A stretch of DNA of 35,493 bases from positions 1 through 35,493 of the forward strand of contig JADGPU010000026.1 of the NCBI GenBank assembly GCA_017882305.1, in the 5' to 3' direction. A program made the translations under genes and the position numbers. Source of the stretch: Bacteroidales bacterium. Its GTDB lineage: Bacteria > Bacteroidota > Bacteroidia > Bacteroidales > VadinHA17. Below the pieces are notes generated by a model. It saw only the letters and a program-made list of their open reading frames with translations, was not told the DNA's origin and did no database searches. The first letter of the stretch is position 1. Each line of letters begins with the position of its first letter. Of this stretch, positions 26,220 through 35,493 are shown piece after piece.

Positions 26220-26287
26220 CCCGCTGATCTCGCAGATTTTCGCAGATAGCTGCAATTTGATCTGCGCAGATCAGCGAAATCTGCGGG
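26220..26287. repeat. 68-bp imperfect palindromic intergenic repeat
   Basis: The arms 26220-26247 and 26260-26287 are complementary at 23 of 28 positions around a 12-base centre. Each arm is itself built from short CGCAGAT / CGCTGAT words repeated about every 10-11 bases. It is G+C-richer than its surroundings. Similar 'CGCAGATTT' palindromes recur between genes in Bacteroidota genomes as far as I recall. It sits between divergent genes, so it is not a simple terminator. It may be a small dispersed (REP/MITE-like) element. Confidence 0.7.
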
Positions 26288-26418
26288 AAATTTATTTTCT
26301 ATATTAGCATATAACCACTGGCCAGTGAGGGCGAATTCAGGTGAGAAATAACTGGAACAATTTAAAAAGATCAGTAAATAGAATTATAGAATCCAGGTAA
26401 AAGTAGTAATTTTCAACA

Positions 26419-27030
26419 ATGAATTCTGATACCTACAAAACGATAACCTCATCCTCAAAGGGAATTTATAAAGAAAAAGGGAGCAGGTTTATTTCTTTTG
26501 CTGTTCCAGTCTCTAGTCAGGAAGAAATAAAACCGATCATTGATAAGATTAAAAAGGAACATCATGAGGCGAGGCATCACTGTTATGCCTATATGATCGG
26601 ACACGAAAGAATTATATGGAGAGTGAATGATGACGGAGAACCTTCTGGTACAGCAGGAAGACCAATTCTTGGGCAGATAAACTCATTTGGCTTGACAAAT
26701 ATCATTATAATAGTAAGCAGGTATTTTGGAGGCACTTTACTGGGTGTCAGCGGATTAATAAATGCTTACAGGTCAGCTGCAATCTCTGCAATACAAAATG
26801 CCGAACTGACAGAAAGGACAATCCTTGAGTACTTTGAAATCACTTATCCTTACATTTCTATGAATGATGTTATGAGGATCCTTAAGGAAGAAAACATTGG
26901 ACAATCAAAACAATCGTTTGATATTGAATGCTGTATCTTATTAAATTTCAGAGTGTCGGTAAAAGAAAGAGTTCTTAACCGCCTTTCTCGGATTGATGGT
27001 CTGAAATACAAATATATTGAAACACGTTAA
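26419..27030 (+). CDS. YigZ / IMPACT family protein
   Basis: A 203-residue cytoplasmic protein of the widely conserved YigZ family. The N-terminal IMPACT domain (~12-120) has KGSRFISFAVPV, EARHHCYAYMIG, DDGEPSGTAGRPIL and VSRYFGGTLLGVSGLINAY. A smaller C-terminal domain (DUF1949-type, ~135-200) is present. Eukaryotic IMPACT modulates GCN2, but the bacterial function is not settled; a ribosome-related or proline dipeptidase-like role has been suggested for some members. Length and motifs are complete. pyrB follows 113 bases downstream on the same strand. Confidence 0.93.
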   Translation: MNSDTYKTITSSSKGIYKEKGSRFISFAVPVSSQEEIKPIIDKIKKEHHEARHHCYAYMIGHERIIWRVNDDGEPSGTAGRPILGQINSFGLTNIIIIVSRYFGGTLLGVSGLINAYRSAAISAIQNAELTERTILEYFEITYPYISMNDVMRILKEENIGQSKQSFDIECCILLNFRVSVKERVLNRLSRIDGLKYKYIETR

Positions 27031-27143
27031 GGAATTATTCGAATTAAAAGTTTTTAATTAATTATCAACATTAAATGAAGTTGAGACAATTCTTGACTAA
27101 ATTTGATACCGGATCAATCATGAGCATTTAATGTGCCATATTA

Positions 27144-28052
27144 ATGAAAAACAGAAGCTTAGTATCAATTGATGATTTTTCAACAGAAGAGATCCTGAGG
27201 ATTCTTGATCTGACTGAAGAATTCGAAAAAGAACCTACGCGAAAATTACTTGAGGGAAAGGTTATAGCAATATTATTTTTTGAGCCTTCTACCCGAACAA
27301 GATTAAGTTTTGAAAGTGCGATTAACAGGTTAGGCGGGAAGATTGTTGGATTTTCTGATGCTTCAAGTTCGAGTGTTTCAAAAGGGGAAACTTTAAATGA
27401 TACTATACTTACAGTTAACAATTACTGCGATCTCATAGTGATGAGGCATCCTATTGAAGGGAGTGCAAGATATGCAAGTGAAATATCCAGTGTGCCGGTT
27501 ATTAATGCCGGTGATGGAGCTAACCAGCACCCAACACAAACCTTGCTTGATCTCTATTCAATCAGGAAAACCCAGGGGCGGCTCGATAATCTGAATATTT
27601 TCATGGTAGGTGATCTTAAATATGGAAGGACAGTTCACTCTCTGATGATGGCAATGTCGAGGTGGAATGCAACATTCAATTTCATCTCGCCTGAAGAGCT
27701 TAAAATGCCTGACGAATTTAAACTGTACCTTGACAACCTTGGTCTCAAATATTATGAGCACAATGATTTTACTGATATAATATCCAGAGCTGATATTATA
27801 TATATGACAAGGGTGCAGAAGGAAAGATTCTCTGATCCCATAGAATATGAGAAAGTTAAAAATGTATATGTTCTCAGAAATTCAATGCTGAAAAATACCA
27901 AACCTAACATGCGGATATTGCATCCGCTTCCAAGGGTAAATGAGATACATCAGGATGTGGATAGTAATCCAAAAGCCTATTATTTTGAACAGGCTCTGAA
28001 TGGAGTCTATACACGTCAGGCTATTGTATGTTCACTTTTAGGAATTATTTAA
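27144..28052 (+). CDS. pyrB: Aspartate carbamoyltransferase catalytic chain
   Basis: It catalyses the first committed step of pyrimidine synthesis, carbamoyl phosphate plus aspartate to carbamoyl aspartate. The 302 residues contain the carbamoyl-phosphate motif [12 protein letters not shown] (STRTR at 49-53), [29 protein letters not shown], the aspartate-loop region [12 protein letters not shown] and [10 protein letters not shown]. The length matches class B catalytic chains that pair with a regulatory chain. The gene for that chain, pyrI, follows after 14 bases. With pyrG in the same window, two pyrimidine steps are present but in separate operons. Confidence 0.97.
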   Translation: MKNRSLVSIDDFSTEEILRILDLTEEFEKEPTRKLLEGKVIAILFFEPSTRTRLSFESAINRLGGKIVGFSDASSSSVSKGETLNDTILTVNNYCDLIVMRHPIEGSARYASEISSVPVINAGDGANQHPTQTLLDLYSIRKTQGRLDNLNIFMVGDLKYGRTVHSLMMAMSRWNATFNFISPEELKMPDEFKLYLDNLGLKYYEHNDFTDIISRADIIYMTRVQKERFSDPIEYEKVKNVYVLRNSMLKNTKPNMRILHPLPRVNEIHQDVDSNPKAYYFEQALNGVYTRQAIVCSLLGII

Positions 28053-28066
28053 AAAAGGTAAGAGTG

Positions 28067-28525
28067 ATGAAGGAAGCAAAGCAAATGAGCGTCAGTGCCA
28101 TTCAGAATGGAACTGTTATTGACCATGTGCCGGCAAGCAATCTCTTTAAGGTAATACAGATACTGGGTCTGGACCGTATAGATACTCAGATAACCTTCGG
28201 AACTAACCTTGAGAGTAAAAAGCTAGGTAGAAAAGCTATTATTAAGATCTCCGGCATTTATTTCGAAGATGAAGATATAAACAGGATCGCTCTTGTAGCT
28301 CCTGATGCCAAATTAAATATTATTAAAGACTATGAAGTTGTTGAGAAAAAGGTTGTGGAAGTACCGGATAATATAGTTGGAATAGCTAAGTGCATGAATC
28401 CAAAATGTATAACCAACTTCGAATCCGTAACCACCAGATTTAAAGTGGTTTCAAAAAAGAATGTGGCTCTGAAATGTCATTATTGTGAAAAAATTACTAC
28501 GCAGGAGAATATGCAGATAATATAG
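28067..28525 (+). CDS. pyrI: Aspartate carbamoyltransferase regulatory chain
   Basis: It binds CTP/ATP and transmits allosteric control to PyrB. The N-terminal allosteric domain (~10-100) begins VSAIQNGTVIDHVPA and includes GTNLESKKLGRKAIIKI. The zinc domain has the four cysteines Cys109, Cys114, Cys137 and Cys140 (CMNPKC and CHYC). I chose the ATG at 28067 (152 residues): it follows the pyrB stop after 14 bases and gives the family-typical length. An in-frame ATG at 28028 lies inside pyrB and would add 13 unconserved residues. It is convergent with the DUF4293 gene, with only 2 bases between stops. Confidence 0.96.
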   Translation: MKEAKQMSVSAIQNGTVIDHVPASNLFKVIQILGLDRIDTQITFGTNLESKKLGRKAIIKISGIYFEDEDINRIALVAPDAKLNIIKDYEVVEKKVVEVPDNIVGIAKCMNPKCITNFESVTTRFKVVSKKNVALKCHYCEKITTQENMQII

Positions 28526-28527
28526 GG

Positions 28528-28995
28528 CTACCTCAATCTATCGTAAGATTTTACAAGCTGATCATCTTTCCTGATTCCTCTGAAAGCCAAAATTGAAAAG
28601 ATCAATAAGAGTAATGGTAATACCATCTTTATGCCAGGTATTATATTTCCGCTATACTCAGATTTAACTAAATATGAATAGTAACATGAAAGAAGGATAA
28701 AACAGGAAACCAATCCTATTAAAATCTTTGAAAGCCAAATCTGAATATTCCTTTTTTTGAAAAAGAATATGGTTATAAGAGACAGGACTGGGATAAGAGC
28801 GATAATAACAGAAAGCGGAAAAAGCTTTTCAATCATTACTATACCTTGTCCATCTGTTTCTCGAAATAACCCATTAAACGTAACTTTTATAACACTCCCG
28901 GCTTTTTCGAAAAAAACTAAAAAGCTTCCTTTAAGCAATAACAATGATATCAGAACTGTCAGGGACAGATATACGGACTGAATACGCTGGATCAT
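28528..28995 (-). CDS. DUF4293 membrane protein
   Basis: A 155-residue inner-membrane protein with four hydrophobic helices (~7-28, ~57-78, ~86-112 and ~121-140). The start MIQRIQSVYL and the end GIRKDDQLVKSYDRLR are characteristic of DUF4293, a family I know only from Bacteroidota. Its function is unknown. A loop of about 25 residues separates helices 1 and 2, and the tail is basic and probably cytoplasmic. It stands alone, convergent with pyrI. The 268 bases upstream, before the RND operon, are very A+T-rich and hold no gene. Confidence 0.87.
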   Translation of the reverse strand: MIQRIQSVYLSLTVLISLLLLKGSFLVFFEKAGSVIKVTFNGLFRETDGQGIVMIEKLFPLSVIIALIPVLSLITIFFFKKRNIQIWLSKILIGLVSCFILLSCYYSYLVKSEYSGNIIPGIKMVLPLLLLIFSILAFRGIRKDDQLVKSYDRLR

Positions 28996-29263
28996 AGAAG
29001 GTGTTTTTTAAATTACAACAAAAATAATTTCTTTTTATTAATTTTATGATAATTGAGTTCTGCTTCATAAATATGACATTGGATTTTTTATGAAAATTTA
29101 ACATAATATTCATGTTTTACACTACGAAGGATACTAATAAAAGCTATACATTTGGCAGTTAATTAACATTTTAAATCAGATTTTAATACGTAATAATATA
29201 TTTTAAATTTATTGTCACTCATTCATTCTGTTAAATGATCAAATTTAATCAATCCGACAAATT

Positions 29264-30313
29264 ATGTTCAAGAAAAAATTTGTTAACCTGTTCATAATAA
29301 TTGCATTTTCAGGTATTTTATGTTCGTGCCATTCCGCAGCGACTGATACAAAAACCGTTAACAGACAAGCTGTTAGTCTCAAAGTGGAAGGTGTAATTGT
29401 AAAACCATCCGTTTTGGACCTGACTATTCCTATTTCCGGAACATTGAAGCCTTTCGAAGAAACTGTACTAATGCCTGAAGTTCCGGGACGTGTAGTTGAT
29501 ATTAATTTAACTGAAGGAGGGTTTACAAAAAAAGGAACACTACTGGTAAAACTTTTTGACGGAGATTTACAGGCACAACTAAGGAAATCTCAGGCTCAGC
29601 TGCAACTTGAACAGCAAACAGAGAACAGGCAGAGCGAATTAATGAAAGTTAACGGAATAAGTCAATTGGATCTCGACCAGACAATTCTACAGATAAACTC
29701 AATCAATGCTGACATTGAAATATTGAAGGTGCAGATCAATAAAACGGAAGTCAGGGCTCCTTTTGATGGAACCATCGGGTTAAGAAATATAAGCATAGGT
29801 GCACAGGTTACAACCGCAACTGCGTTGGCAACAATTCGCGATGTACGTCATTTGAAGTTGGATTTCAGTGTTCCTGGTAAATACAGCAGTATAATAAAGC
29901 CAGGATTTAAAGTTAAATTCTCTGTTAGAGGTGATGACAAAAAATATGATGCAACAGTAATGGCAAGTGAACAGGGCATCGAATCAGATACCCGTAACTT
30001 AAATTTAAGGGCGATAGTTCAGAGCGATGTTTCATCGCTTACCCCCGGTGAATTTGCAGATGTTGAATTAAGATTAAGTGAAAACAAAAGTGCATTGATG
30101 GTTCCTACAGAAGCTGTAATCCCACAGGCAAGGATAAAGCAACTGATAGTCGCAAAAAACGGAAGGGCCAGTTTTGTTACAATAATGACTGGCACAAGGA
30201 ATGCATCATCCGTACAGATATTAAGTGGTATAAATCCAGGCGATACCATAGTTACAACCGGAATACTTTTTCTAAAGCCTAATGCTGTTTTAAAATTTTC
30301 AAAAGTTAAATAA
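29264..30313 (+). CDS. RND efflux periplasmic adaptor, lipoprotein
   Basis: A 349-residue membrane fusion protein that joins the RND pump to its outer-membrane channel. The signal peptide ends at the lipobox LCSC (Cys22), so it is probably lipid-anchored. Lipoyl halves are PEVPGRVVDINLTEGGFTKK and VRAPFDGTIGLRNISIGAQV. They flank a short helical hairpin (~95-150), followed by the β-barrel and membrane-proximal domains (PTEAVIPQ, GINPGDTIVTTGIL). It is the first gene of a three-gene operon, with the pump 7 bases downstream. A TACATTTG box (29147-29154) lies 109 bases upstream but lacks a -33 partner. The neighbours do not reveal the drug or metabolite exported. Confidence 0.93.
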   Translation: MFKKKFVNLFIIIAFSGILCSCHSAATDTKTVNRQAVSLKVEGVIVKPSVLDLTIPISGTLKPFEETVLMPEVPGRVVDINLTEGGFTKKGTLLVKLFDGDLQAQLRKSQAQLQLEQQTENRQSELMKVNGISQLDLDQTILQINSINADIEILKVQINKTEVRAPFDGTIGLRNISIGAQVTTATALATIRDVRHLKLDFSVPGKYSSIIKPGFKVKFSVRGDDKKYDATVMASEQGIESDTRNLNLRAIVQSDVSSLTPGEFADVELRLSENKSALMVPTEAVIPQARIKQLIVAKNGRASFVTIMTGTRNASSVQILSGINPGDTIVTTGILFLKPNAVLKFSKVK

Positions 30314-30320
30314 GACCAAT

Positions 30321-33300
30321 ATGACATTATCCGATTTTGCAGTAAAACGACCGGTAGCGTCAATCGTAATGAGCCTTATCATCGTGCTGTTTGGAGTGGT
30401 GGGATACAATTTTTTAGGAGTGCGTTTATATCCTGCTATTGATCCCCCAACTATTAATGTGCAAACTTCCTATGCCGGTGCGAATGCTGAAATAATGGAA
30501 TCTCAGATCACTGAACCTTTGGAGAAGGCAATCAATGGCATTGAAGGAGTAAAATCCATTTCATCATCATCCAATGTCGGAAGCAGTAACATTACAGTCG
30601 AGTTTAACGTAGGTGCAGATCTGGAAAGGGCAGCAAATGACGTTCGTGATAAAACTGCACAGGCTGCCCGAAGTTTACCTCAGGATATTGATGCTCCTCC
30701 TATAGTAAGCAAAGCTGATGCCAACAGCGATCCTATACTTACCCTGGCTGTTCAAAGTACCACTCTGACGGCAACTGACCTGAGTGATTATGCGGAGAAT
30801 GTTTTACAAGAAAAACTGCAGACAATACCCGGTGTTAGCTCTGTTGTACTTTTTGGACAAAAACGTCCTGCTATGAGGCTCTGGCTGAACCCTGATAAAA
30901 TGGCAGCATTTAATATAACTGCTCAAGACGTTTTTTCTTCTCTAAATAGTGAAAACATTGATTTGCCCGGAGGAAAAATTAGAGGTAGCGGAACAGAGCT
31001 TTTAGTCAAAACTCATGGCTTGCTGGTTAGCGAAGATGATTTTAATAATCTGATTATCAGGCAATCCAACGATCAGATAATTAAACTTAGCGATATCGGC
31101 GATGCAATCCTGGGCCCTGAGAATGAGGAAACTGCGGTCAAACTGAATGGTGCCGAAGGTATTATGCTGGCCGTGATTCCGCTGCCAGGAGCCAACACTA
31201 TTGACATTGCCGATGAGTTCTACAAAAGGTTTGATGATATTCAAAATAATCTTCCAAGTGGTTTGACATTGTATGTAGGATATGACAGATCAAAGTTTGT
31301 ACGTCAATCAGTAAAAGATGTAACAGAAACATTAATTATAGCTATCACGCTTGTTGTGATTATTATATTCTTATTTTTCAGGGATTGGATAATCGCATTA
31401 CGTCCACTGATAGATATACCTGTCTCGCTTATTGGATCATTCTTTATAATGTACATTTTCGGATTTTCAATAAATGTACTTACACTGCTTGCTATAGTAC
31501 TTGCAACAGGCCTTGTGGTTGACGATGGAATTGTAGTTACAGAGAATATCTTCAAAAAAAGAGAACAGGGAATGGACAAATGGACTGCAGCATTACATGG
31601 AACACGTGAAATTTTCTTTGCAGTCATCTCCACATCACTCACACTTGCAGTCGTTTTTATCCCTGTGATTTTCCTGAAGGGATTCACCGGCAGGCTTTTT
31701 CGTGAATTTGGTATAGTCCTTGCCGGAGCCGTCTTAATCTCAGCTTTTGTATCTCTCACGCTTACGCCAGTACTTAATATTAGACTTGGAGGTTCTAGGA
31801 TCGGACACTCACGATTTTACAATGCGACCGAGCCTTTTTTTGTAAGGCTTGATAAAGGTTACAGAACTATACTAAGCTATGTCATTAAACACAAATGGAT
31901 TCCAATAACGATACCTTTTGTGTGCCTGATAATGATTTTTATTTTTTCTAAATTGTTGAAATCGGAACTGGCGCCATTGGAAGACCATAGTATTCTAAGA
32001 GCTTCAATTACTCTACCTGAAGGTGCAGACTTTGATTATACAAACTCACTTGTAGACAGGATCTCTCAGCAAATGCTGGACAGTATTCCGGAAACACGTT
32101 TAACATTTGCAAGGACTGGTGGTGGAGGGGGTGGTGCATCCAGTACAAATCTGGGAGGTGTTAATTTATTTCTGACAGAACCTAATCAAAGGAAAGTTTC
32201 ACAACAACAGGTTTATGATAAGCTGACAAGGATCTTTAGACGTTATTCAGAGGGCAGGATCATTCCAAATCAGGAACAGACTATTGCCACTTCCATGGGT
32301 GCAGGATCACAGTTACCGGTTCAATTTGTAATACAAAACCTGGAATTTAAAAAGATTCAGGATGTACTTCCTAAATTTCTTGATGCTGCCAGGAAAGACT
32401 CTATATTCAGCAACGTTGATGTTAATTTAAAATTCAATAAACCTGAAATCAACCTTACAGTTGATCGGCTGAAAGCTACTAATCTCGGAGTGAATGAATC
32501 TGATATATCAACTACCTTACAGTTGGCTTTAAGTGGTCGCAGATATGACTATTTTCTAAGGAATGGTAAACAATATCAGATAATCGGACAAGTTGCGAGA
32601 GCTGAACGCAGCCAGCCTGCAGATATTACAGCCTTGTATGTAAGAAGCAGGACCGGCAGATTGATACAACTCGATAACCTGGTGAAAACTGAAGAAGGCA
32701 GCAGCCCTCCTACTTTGTATCATTTTAACCGCTATAAATCGGCTACCATATCAGCTTCTCTGGCGCAGGGAAGGACTCTGGGTGAAGGAATTGCTGAAAT
32801 GCGTAAAATTGCAGGAAAACTTCTTGACACTTCATATCATACAGATCTGTTCGGATCTTCGCGCGACTTTGTAGAAAGCAGTTCGAATATTTCCTTCGCG
32901 CTGATTTTCGCATTAGTATTGATCTATCTCATTCTTGCGGCTCAATTTGAAAGTTTCCGCGATCCTCTTATAATTATGATTACAGTGCCTTTGGCGCTTG
33001 CCGGCGCTTTATTATCACTGTTGTTGTTCAAACAAACATTAAATATATTTTCTGAAATTGGTATGATTATGCTTATAGGAATAGTTACTAAAAATGGCAT
33101 TCTGATTGTGGAATTTGCCAATCAGAAACGCAAGGCGGGACTGAGAATTGGAGAGGCAGCCTATGAAGCCGCAGCTTTACGTCTACGTCCCATATTAATG
33201 ACTTCACTGGCGACCACGTTTGGAGCACTCCCAATTGCTCTGGCATTAGGCGCTGGGGCACAAAGTCGCGTTCCTTTAGGAATTGTTGTTGTAGGCGGAT

Positions 33301-33431
33301 TGCTTTTTGCTCTGATACTTACTTTGTTTGTTATTCCGGTGATGTATATATTAATGGCTGACAAAAAGTTACAACAAACAAATTCAACCACTTTAAATAA
33401 TGAGATTGAGAAAAAAACTATAATTCAATGA
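30321..33431 (+). CDS. RND efflux pump, HAE1-type inner-membrane transporter
   Basis: The 1036-residue proton-driven pump has the full duplicated RND layout: helix 1 (~11-33), first porter domain (~40-330), helices 2-6 (~335-490), helix 7 (~527-545), second porter domain (~555-850) and helices 8-12 (~857-1012). The proton-relay residues are intact: Asp401-Asp402 (VVDDGIVVTEN) and Lys924 (GIVTKNGIL). A run of six Gly (~600-605) lies in the second porter domain. The family exports hydrophobic compounds such as drugs, bile acids or dyes through a TolC-type channel. Its stop codon overlaps the start of the channel gene (ATGA at 33428-33431), which indicates translational coupling. Confidence 0.96.
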   Translation: MTLSDFAVKRPVASIVMSLIIVLFGVVGYNFLGVRLYPAIDPPTINVQTSYAGANAEIMESQITEPLEKAINGIEGVKSISSSSNVGSSNITVEFNVGADLERAANDVRDKTAQAARSLPQDIDAPPIVSKADANSDPILTLAVQSTTLTATDLSDYAENVLQEKLQTIPGVSSVVLFGQKRPAMRLWLNPDKMAAFNITAQDVFSSLNSENIDLPGGKIRGSGTELLVKTHGLLVSEDDFNNLIIRQSNDQIIKLSDIGDAILGPENEETAVKLNGAEGIMLAVIPLPGANTIDIADEFYKRFDDIQNNLPSGLTLYVGYDRSKFVRQSVKDVTETLIIAITLVVIIIFLFFRDWIIALRPLIDIPVSLIGSFFIMYIFGFSINVLTLLAIVLATGLVVDDGIVVTENIFKKREQGMDKWTAALHGTREIFFAVISTSLTLAVVFIPVIFLKGFTGRLFREFGIVLAGAVLISAFVSLTLTPVLNIRLGGSRIGHSRFYNATEPFFVRLDKGYRTILSYVIKHKWIPITIPFVCLIMIFIFSKLLKSELAPLEDHSILRASITLPEGADFDYTNSLVDRISQQMLDSIPETRLTFARTGGGGGGASSTNLGGVNLFLTEPNQRKVSQQQVYDKLTRIFRRYSEGRIIPNQEQTIATSMGAGSQLPVQFVIQNLEFKKIQDVLPKFLDAARKDSIFSNVDVNLKFNKPEINLTVDRLKATNLGVNESDISTTLQLALSGRRYDYFLRNGKQYQIIGQVARAERSQPADITALYVRSRTGRLIQLDNLVKTEEGSSPPTLYHFNRYKSATISASLAQGRTLGEGIAEMRKIAGKLLDTSYHTDLFGSSRDFVESSSNISFALIFALVLIYLILAAQFESFRDPLIIMITVPLALAGALLSLLLFKQTLNIFSEIGMIMLIGIVTKNGILIVEFANQKRKAGLRIGEAAYEAAALRLRPILMTSLATTFGALPIALALGAGAQSRVPLGIVVVGGLLFALILTLFVIPVMYILMADKKLQQTNSTTLNNEIEKKTIIQ

Positions 33432-34729
33432 AGAGAATTATTCTGAATTTAAGCTTTTTTGTGTTTTTTGTCCCTGTGACTTATGCTCAGAATACACTTA
33501 CTGAAGAAGAAGCTATTAGGATAGCGTTGAAGTATAATTATGACATTCTGGTCGCCAGGAATAATGCAAGCAGCGATAGTGTCAACAACACCCCTGGAAA
33601 TGCAGGCATGTTACCAAACATTAGCATAGATGGTTCTGAAAGTTATTCTGCGGCTAATAATGTCCATCAAAAACTTTCTGACGGAACTCTGATAACATCA
33701 TCCAATAGCCAATCCAATTCCTTAAATGCAAGCGTCGGACTTTCCTGGACATTGTTTGATGGCGGTAAAATGTTTGTAACCAAAAGAAAATTAAATGAAA
33801 TCCAGGCTTTAGGTGAAATTCAATTCAGGGACAGAGTCCTGCAAACTGAATATGATGTGATTCTGGCATACTATGATGTAGTCAGGCAAAAACAGGAATT
33901 AGCTTCTATTAACGAAGTAATTACCTATAATTTAGAACGTGTAAAAATCTCCCAGACAGCTTATGATGCCGGTCTTTCTCCAAAGACTAACCTGTTGCAG
34001 GCTAAAATAGATTTGAATGTCTATCAGGAAAATGCTATTAATCAGCAATCAATAATAGTTGCTGCAAAAAGAACACTAAACCAGTTACTTGGCAGAAACG
34101 CAGATGTATTATTTGAAGTGCTCGATTCCATACCTATTAATGAATTACTCGATAAGAAGGAGCTGGTTCAGAATCTTGATTCAAGTAATACAAGTATCTT
34201 ATCTTATCAAAAACAAGTTGATGTGGCTAAACTAAGTGTGAAGGAGATGAATACACTTTTGTTCCCAAGAATAAATTTTAATACTGGTTATGGTTTGTTT
34301 CAAACCAATAGTCCCGAGGGTAATCCATTAAGAAGTCGTACAATCGGACCATCGGTTGGAGGCACTATTTCAATACCTATTTATCAATCGGGAAATACGG
34401 TAAGGCAGATAAAAGTTGCTAAAATTCAACTCCAATCCGATGAATATAATCTTGAAAATGTCAGATTGCAGGTGAATCAACAATTACAAAATGCGCTTAC
34501 GCAATTTGAAAATCAGTTGCACTTATTAAGAATTGAAAAGGACAATGCATTATTGGCAAAAGAAAATCTGGAAATTTCAATTCAGCGCCTTAGATATGGA
34601 CAGACAACTTCTTTAGAGGTAAGTCTTGCAGAGGGGAGTTTTGTGGAATCACTTACACGTTTAATCAATTTTGAATATAATTTAAAAGTTGCAGAAACAA
34701 AATTGAAGCAGTTGCTGTCGCGATTTTAA
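33428..34729 (+). CDS. TolC-family outer-membrane efflux channel
   Basis: The 433-residue outer-membrane component of the RND system. A signal peptide ends after VTYA (~residue 20). Two repeated helical-barrel units follow: the first from LTEEEAIRIALKYNYDILVA to about residue 215, the second from about 230 to the end. The VGLSWTLFDGGK and GGTISIPIYQSGN segments supply the β-strands, and YDAGLSPKTNLLQAKIDLN and RYGQTTSLEVSLAEGS are the typical inter-repeat helices. Length and repeat pattern are normal. It overlaps the pump gene by 4 bases. The phosphorylase gene starts 18 bases downstream and may be read through. Confidence 0.93.
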   Translation: MKRIILNLSFFVFFVPVTYAQNTLTEEEAIRIALKYNYDILVARNNASSDSVNNTPGNAGMLPNISIDGSESYSAANNVHQKLSDGTLITSSNSQSNSLNASVGLSWTLFDGGKMFVTKRKLNEIQALGEIQFRDRVLQTEYDVILAYYDVVRQKQELASINEVITYNLERVKISQTAYDAGLSPKTNLLQAKIDLNVYQENAINQQSIIVAAKRTLNQLLGRNADVLFEVLDSIPINELLDKKELVQNLDSSNTSILSYQKQVDVAKLSVKEMNTLLFPRINFNTGYGLFQTNSPEGNPLRSRTIGPSVGGTISIPIYQSGNTVRQIKVAKIQLQSDEYNLENVRLQVNQQLQNALTQFENQLHLLRIEKDNALLAKENLEISIQRLRYGQTTSLEVSLAEGSFVESLTRLINFEYNLKVAETKLKQLLSRF

Positions 34730-34747
34730 ATTTGAAAAAAAATCTGT

Positions 34748-35493
34748 ATGCAAAAGAAAACAGAACTTATCACCAACAAAGATGGAAGTATCTTTCATCT
34801 TAATCTTCTTCCAGGAGACATTTCTAACAAAATTATTATTGTCGGTGATCCGGGTCGCGTTGATATGCTCGCATCGTTGATGCAGGATATCAGGGTAAAA
34901 AAAGAAAACAGGGAATTCCATACTGTCACAGGGTCATTCGAAAATAGCGAGATAACTGTAATCTCATCAGGAATTGGAACGGATAATATCGATATTCTGG
35001 TAAATGAGCTTGATGCTCTCGTAAATATTGATTTGAATACTGGCATTTGCAGAGAAGAACCTGTTTCACTTACATTTATCAGGCTTGGCACATCAGGTGG
35101 ACTGAGGACTGATATACCTGCAGGTTCATACGTCCTTACAGAGACTGCCATTGGGTTTGACGGTCTCTTACATTTCTATCAAGGTTATGACTGGATACTT
35201 GATACCGGTTTATCTGATTCTCTGGTTGAATATCTTGAATGGCCCGACACACTCTCCTACCCTTATGCCGTAAATGCTAATAAAGAACTCATTGAATTAT
35301 TTCAAAATGAAGATTTTAAGAAAGGAATAACAATATCAACTCCCGGGTTTTATGCTCCACAAGGCAGAAGATTGAGGCTTGAAACATTTGATAATGAAAT
35401 TAACAGCAAACTGGCCAAATTTTCGTACAGAGGCAGGACAATAAGTAACTATGAGATGGAAAGCTCCGCTATTTATGGTTTGTCTGCATTGCT
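34748..35493 (+). CDS. Nucleoside phosphorylase family protein (3' end missing)
   Basis: The first 248 codons of a gene that runs off the window. The N-terminus has the phosphate-binding IVGDPGRVDML, then SSGIGTDNIDI and RLGTSGGL, and NYEMESSAIYG near the end, which is the ribose-binding region of the PNP/UDP phosphorylase family. It most resembles uridine-phosphorylase-like members that cleave nucleosides to base and ribose-1-phosphate, but the base preference cannot be stated. Start ATG at 34748, 18 bases after the TolC-type stop. The cut at 35493 is the window edge, not a biological truncation. Confidence 0.88.
   Translation, partial: MQKKTELITNKDGSIFHLNLLPGDISNKIIIVGDPGRVDMLASLMQDIRVKKENREFHTVTGSFENSEITVISSGIGTDNIDILVNELDALVNIDLNTGICREEPVSLTFIRLGTSGGLRTDIPAGSYVLTETAIGFDGLLHFYQGYDWILDTGLSDSLVEYLEWPDTLSYPYAVNANKELIELFQNEDFKKGITISTPGFYAPQGRRLRLETFDNEINSKLAKFSYRGRTISNYEMESSAIYGLSAL

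Noticed and set aside
27042..27059. AATTAAAA/TTTTAATT palindrome after the YigZ-type gene
   Set aside because: The stem has no G-C pair and no distinct U-run beyond it; chance symmetry is likely in such A+T-rich DNA.
27098..27105. TAAATTTG box before pyrB
   Set aside because: It fits the -7 consensus, but the only TTG upstream is 14 bases away, so support was too weak to list it as a promoter.
31304..31759. 151-codon minus-strand frame inside the RND pump gene
   Set aside because: It lies wholly within conserved pump coding sequence, and its product has no recognisable domain.

Overview
The window comes from an A+T-rich genome of the Bacteroidota, probably Bacteroidales-like. The evidence is the gene families (DUF4293, DUF349, TPR–PD40–OmpA and CHAT proteins), the pyrG–yidC pairing, pyrB–pyrI, and promoter boxes of the TAnnTTTG type. 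Identifications rest on reading motifs by eye; no database search was run.

Layout, left to right. Bases 1-139 carry, on the minus strand, a well-formed promoter and the first ~100 nt of a cobalamin riboswitch whose gene lies off the left edge. Bases 150-3846 (minus) hold a LacI-type regulator followed closely by a large transglutaminase-fold lipoprotein. Bases 3928-9660 (minus) are a housekeeping set: a five-repeat DUF349 protein, CTP synthase (pyrG), membrane insertase (yidC) and a terminator hairpin. This YidC has a TPR-like segment just after its first membrane helix. A 59-codon single-pass membrane protein sits at 9956-10135 (plus).

Bases 10143-18799 are the most interesting part. They contain an HlyD-type adaptor and a C39-peptidase ABC exporter (minus), an ECF-like sigma factor (plus), an exported TPR–CHAT peptidase with a C-terminal membrane anchor (minus), a 44-residue peptide with a double-glycine leader (plus), and a single-pass protein with an anti-sigma-like cytoplasmic end and periplasmic TPRs (plus). 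A short soluble histidine-kinase-like protein follows at 18861-19622. I infer that the exporter cuts the peptide after Gly-Gly and releases it, and that the peptide, CHAT peptidase, TPR membrane protein and sigma factor form an envelope signalling or effector circuit. The parts are visible; the circuit is a hypothesis. The DNA around the peptide gene is dense with inverted and direct repeats and has a 10-bp element in front of both plus-strand genes.

Bases 19707-24069 (minus) encode a lipoprotein 5'-nucleotidase-type phosphoesterase, QueE and a TPR–PD40–OmpA protein. A DUF1343/NamZ-type protein (plus) diverges from them. Then come a GroES-like protein with a single-domain response regulator (minus), a 68-bp imperfect palindrome in a divergent intergenic region, a YigZ/IMPACT protein, pyrB–pyrI, a DUF4293 membrane protein (minus), a complete RND efflux operon (adaptor, pump, TolC-like channel) and the start of a nucleoside phosphorylase that runs off the right edge.

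No tRNA, rRNA, CRISPR array, insertion sequence or prophage was recognised. With the small genes included, no gene-free stretch exceeds 300 bases; the longest (9661-9955) is described with the promoter element inside it.
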